Of a stretch of DNA of 64,000 nt, positions 60,290 through 64,000 are shown piece after piece (within the stretch, counting starts at the first letter, position 1; each line of letters begins with the position of its first letter). The notes below the pieces were generated by a model, which was not told the DNA's origin, searched no databases, and was given only the letters and a program-made list of their open reading frames with translations. The position numbers were made by a program, and so were the translations under genes. This stretch comes from Orbicella faveolata (Eukaryota; Cnidaria; Anthozoa; Scleractinia; Merulinidae), in NCBI RefSeq assembly GCF_002042975.1, contig NW_018149649.1:205381-269380 (forward strand), written 5' to 3'.

Positions 60290-63085
60290 ATGAAAAACGT
60301 ACACCCGTTTATAACCTCGACGAACAGCCTTCAGGAAACAATGCTTATGCTGGGAGTCGTGGTCACAAAAAGATGCTCTTTGAATCTGGTCTGTATTAAA
60401 TCCTCGCTAGAACAGTATCACGATGCTCTACACCAGGGAGTGACAATATGAAACTTATCAGTACCTATAATGATTCAAAGTAACCCCTCCCCCTTGGAGG
60501 GGATTTATTTTTAACGATAAAATGCCTAGTAATGATGAGTTGTTAAAGAAAACAAAGATAGCATCCTTACACTATGGAAGACTTCACAAAATGCTTATGG
60601 TAGTTTTCAAAAGTTTATTTGTTTCGACGTATCCGGGATATCTAAAAGAAATGTTCGTTCTTCGTAATAACTCCAGCCTGCGTAGCTTGGCAGTTTAAGC
60701 AATTTTTTTAAGCAATTTGAGCGCGCGTACAGTTGTCTCTCTGTCAAGCGCGGCTTCGCCGCTTTCTTAGCGCGCTTAAATTCCCTAAACCACCAAGCTA
60801 CACAGGCTATACTAACTCCAGTTACTCATCAAGAGGAAAGACCATACCGACCTTACCCGTACCAAGAACAATAAATTATGGACTCGAATGTATCCGATAC
60901 CAAGCTGCAAAAATTTGGAGCTCTCTCCCAGACAGTATGAGAAGAATAACATCTCTCAAAGAGTTCAAGATAGGATAACCATAAAAAATGAACTTTTAGT
61001 ATTTTAGCGTTCTAATTATGTATCGTATAACTTTATTTGATTTATGAATTTTTCTGTCTCGAAGATGTTAGCTCGAAAGAGCTACTCTGATAATTCGTAT
61101 TGAAATAAAGTGTACGCATTATAAAACGCCTCCCTGCCCATCTGAATTTTTTTAACACGCGCTTTTCCTACAAGCAACCTTAACAATTTACTCCCCTCTT
61201 CCCATACGATCACTCACCGTACCGCGTTAAGTTAAGTCTGGGTTGATCACGATTAGCTTGATCATTAACAGAAGTGTAGACTACGGATACTCCTCTCTTT
61301 TCTCTGCAAGCTGCATTTTATATCCAAGGAAGTAATTTTCAGATTTTATTCTATTTCCAGCCATTGAAAGACAAATTCTCTATTGCGTACTTGAAGCTGT
61401 CTAACTACATCAGTCCGCTGTACATGGCATATTCTTATGAAGCAAAGCAAGGACCTCAACACATTCAGCTGGCTCAGGAACTCAGGGACACAAGCTATTA
61501 TCTCAATAGCACAGTTTCAACTCTGAGACATGAGGTAAGTGAGCTAGCGAAACCGCATGCCACTAATATTAATTTTTAGTCTTAATCTACAAGCGTTCTA
61601 TCACGAATGCTGCTCTCTGATTGGCTACGCTACTCATTATCTATTCTGTGATGTAAAGTGATTAGTGTAGCAGTGTGTCCTTGTTAACAAAAAGATGGCC
61701 ACTTCTTGGCGTTTTCGAAGTGGATTTAAGTAAAGTTTTGAACTTGTAGATTTATACTAAAACAATTCGCTCTCGATTTCTATGCGTGACAGTTGACTCG
61801 GGCTGCGCCCTCATCAACTATCAAGCGATAGAGATCTCGAGCTCATAATCTACGAATGCAAGGATTCATTCAAAACCATAACTGCTCGCCAATGTTTTGT
61901 ATCATTAGTCTTTTGCAACTCTTCAAGGAAACAAAGCATTTACGGTTGGGAACAGTTAGGGTAAGACCGAAAAGGTTGACCATGGAGATGAATGTTACGC
62001 ATGCTGCTGAGCTACTTATTAACCCTCCATGAGCCACTTCACTGAGAAAAGGAGGTCCTTGAAAAGGCCTTAAAACATCACTGAGAAAAAATAGAGACTT
62101 GTTTTCAGTAACGTTTTGATTCGTATGCAGGTTCGCAAAATTTGAACAAGGGGGCGAACTGGTACTGATTACCTACGCCAATGCGAACTCGGGCTCTGGC
62201 CAAATCGTTGTTGTCTTTGTCGTTGTTGTGACTAAACCTTTCAGGCATAAAGATGGCAATTGTAATATTTTTTGTCCGTTTAATTTCAGTTACTGAAGAG
62301 GAAATTCCCTTTACCCGAGGGCCAAGCAGTTTTGACGGAGCGGCAACTGAATCAGTACACTCGTGAATACCTTCAAATACTTATCAAGAAAAAATTGCTG
62401 GTAAGGTTTATGGTTGTGGGGCGCTGCTACCTAATGGTTGGCGCTGGACTCCGGAACGGGCGGTGCGTGTCCCACTCACTGCGTTGTGTTCTTTGGCAAT
62501 ACACTTTTCAGCCATCTACCTAAGTGTATAAATGGATAGCGGCAAAATTATGCCGGGGAGAAGGTTGGGCCGGGTAACCCCGCGATGAATTAGCACCCCA
62601 TCCGAGGGTAGAGTAAAATGATTCCTAGTCGTTTAATGTTCCAAAACCCGGGATACGATGCAATGGTACAGGCCACTTGGCCTAGTTCCATAGTATGTGC
62701 ACTCAGTTTGTTCAGTAGGTAACGAATTTGAGAAAAAAGGAGACACGTGCAATCGCATAACGAAAAAACGTTCCTATTGTTGCCACTATTTTCAATAATC
62801 GTTCACATCACATTTTTTTTTTTTTCTTTTTCTGGGTTTGTCAATTTTCTTCCATCATCCTGAGCAGTTTCTGGGAACGAGATTTGCGTAGCACGTGATT
62901 AATAGACCTGAAGAGTCTGTTAATGAACTTATGATTGCAATGAATTCATATTAATTCGAGTTCTTACATATTCACAGACCCTTGTCATTACGGATGATGT
63001 AGTGAAGATTTACCGGAACTATGTCATCCTATACACACTAAAAGACGTCATCAGGGAGCTGTTCACGTGTGTAATTGGCGTCTAA
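60290..63085 (+). CDS. Exons 2-5 of copy 8, re-listed
   Basis: Exons 60290-60388, 61361-61534, 62290-62400 and 62978-63085 encode exactly the last 163 residues of copy 8. There is no first coding exon because the contig begins inside intron 2. Take this as a repeat of copy 8, not an independent partial gene or pseudogene, unless read data show otherwise. The poly(A) signal is re-listed at 63371-63376. Confidence 0.8.
60527..61117 (+). mobile_element. Re-listed LINE fragment with nested MITE
   Basis: Second listing of 57040-57630; the nested MITE is at 60677-60812 with the same TAACTCCAG flanks. Confidence 0.7.
62412..62699 (+). mobile_element. Re-listed SINE
   Basis: Second listing of the SINE at 58925-59212. 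Confidence 0.6.
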
Positions 63086-63505
63086 CTATATCAATGTCAT
63101 GATTCATGTATTCCGTTAGGAGTAGCGAGCGAAATTATGTTCCTATTTATCATACACATCCAGAAAAATATTGGTTCCAGAAAAACAGAAAGGGTGTAGT
63201 TATCTATAACATATAAAAGGTCTAAACTATTTATAACTTGTTTAATAATGGTACTCTCTGTGAGAGAAATTCACTTTGAAAATTAATATATTATCTTTAA
63301 GTGATTAGTTAAAAGTAATTTGATTGTTAAATAACTTATTAAGCTTCACCAAAGATTGTAAGTATTAAACAATAAAGAAATGTTTGAAAACTTTTAAAAG
63401 AAATGACTTATTCTCTGTTTCACTGTACCACCTACGCAGCTGGTGAACTAGAAATCCTTTGAAACATATCTCGCTACAGAAAACACGTTATATCTAGTTT
63501 TTTTT

Positions 63506-64000
63506 TATATATCTAGTTGTGTTTCCTTCGTCATTTAAAGAATTTAATACGGGCAAATTTCCAAAGTGGCGCTGATTGGCAGAGAAATATAAAAGCATAA
63601 ATCATTACACACGAAAGGGTCAACAGTCTAAGTCACTGAGGCTTCCGTTCACAAATATTCGAAACAATCCCCTGGTATGCATACGCAGAGTAATGACTGG
63701 TTCAAATTCACTACAAAAATTGAACATATCATCAAATTAACTGAGTATCTGTAGCATATTAAAACTGGAGTCCATAATCATTTTATACAACCCAGTCACC
63801 TTAAGTCAACTGAGTACAAGATTCCGAAAGCATTCACGAATGAAACTGTTGAACACAGGCTGTGAAACGGAAACTGGCAATGGGTAAATATATAGACTGA
63901 CTGAATGAAGAATTCAACTTACTCAATTGGCTTTCACGATCCAATGGCCAAACTGTTGTGAAGTCTTGAAATGACATCAGGAAGGGTTAATATGCAAGAA
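63506..64000. other. Right flank, possible promoter, no gene seen
   Basis: Sequence beyond the re-listed part. A reverse CCAAT box (GATTGGC, near 63574) followed by TATAAAAG at 63588-63595 has the layout of a promoter, like that of copy 8, and may belong to a further gene to the right. No coding exon is visible in the remaining 400 bases. Confidence 0.3.

Larger units (their letters stand above)
60020..63505. repeat. Second listing of the 3' half of copy 8
   Basis: Matches 56533-60018 at an offset of 3,487 with only rare differences (one in the T/A run near 60255 and one near 60690). The single N and the start in mid-intron mean this is very probably one locus on two contig ends, not a second gene. 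Confidence 0.9.

Overview
The window is eukaryotic: AT-rich, with short spliced genes, long non-coding spacers, MITEs, a LINE fragment and a SINE. The repeats (a SINE core, a fold-back MITE with long terminal inverted repeats, a hAT-like element) look to me like those of cnidarians, probably a stony coral or sea anemone. This is pattern recognition, not proof, and I cannot name the species.

One gene family dominates, arranged head to tail, all on the + strand: copies 1 (5154-7197), 2 (12806-14849), 3 (28178-29981), 4 (33844-35762), 5 (39483-41422), 6 (only the first coding exon before a gap, 45526-45675), 7 (49619-51559) and 8 (55594-59598). A re-listed 3' part of copy 8 follows (60290-63085). 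Each full copy has a non-coding 5' exon and five coding exons with every intron in phase 0. The product is a secreted protein of 211-215 residues: signal peptide, no other membrane segment, mostly helix-like segments, two conserved cysteines in the mature chain and one or two conserved N-glycosylation sites. I recognise no named family. Signal peptide, size, five phase-0 coding exons and exon-size order are what helical cytokine genes (IL-10/IFN-lambda or IL-6 type) look like, so a cytokine-like role is my leading hypothesis. It remains an inference.

The non-coding sequence fits an inducible immune locus. Copies 1-7 share a promoter with a STAT-type palindrome TTCNNNGAA, an AP-1 site TGAGTCA (weakened in copies 1 and 2) and a TATA box. 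The spacers carry arrays of a ~150-bp unit with the exact NF-kB decamer GGGACTTTCC, each decamer usually six bases after a 13-bp dyad CTTGTGTTACAAG. The 3' UTRs of copies 3, 4, 5 and 7 each carry two UUAUUUAUU-type AU-rich nonamers, the classic instability signal of cytokine mRNAs.

Assembly quality matters here. There are 100-N gaps at 19535-19634 and 45784-45883 and single-N joins at 24550, 46254, 47707 and 60019. At 24550, 47707 and 60019 the sequence after the N repeats the end of the sequence before it (about 3.46 kb, 0.1 kb and 3.49 kb), so those duplications are almost certainly unmerged contig ends. The 7,652-bp tandem pair holding copies 1 and 2 may be a very recent duplication or an unrolled assembly loop. 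Copies 5 and 7 are near-identical over ~3.7 kb and may be recent duplicates or alleles.

Layout: 1-4230 left spacer; 4231-11882 unit with copy 1; 11883-19534 unit with copy 2; 19635-28006 kB-array spacer, listed largely twice; 28-45.7 kb copies 3-6; 45.9-48.3 kb broken assembly; 48.3-52 kb copy 7; 52-55 kb spacer; 55-60 kb the diverged copy 8 with transposon-filled introns; 60-63.5 kb its re-listing; then the right flank.
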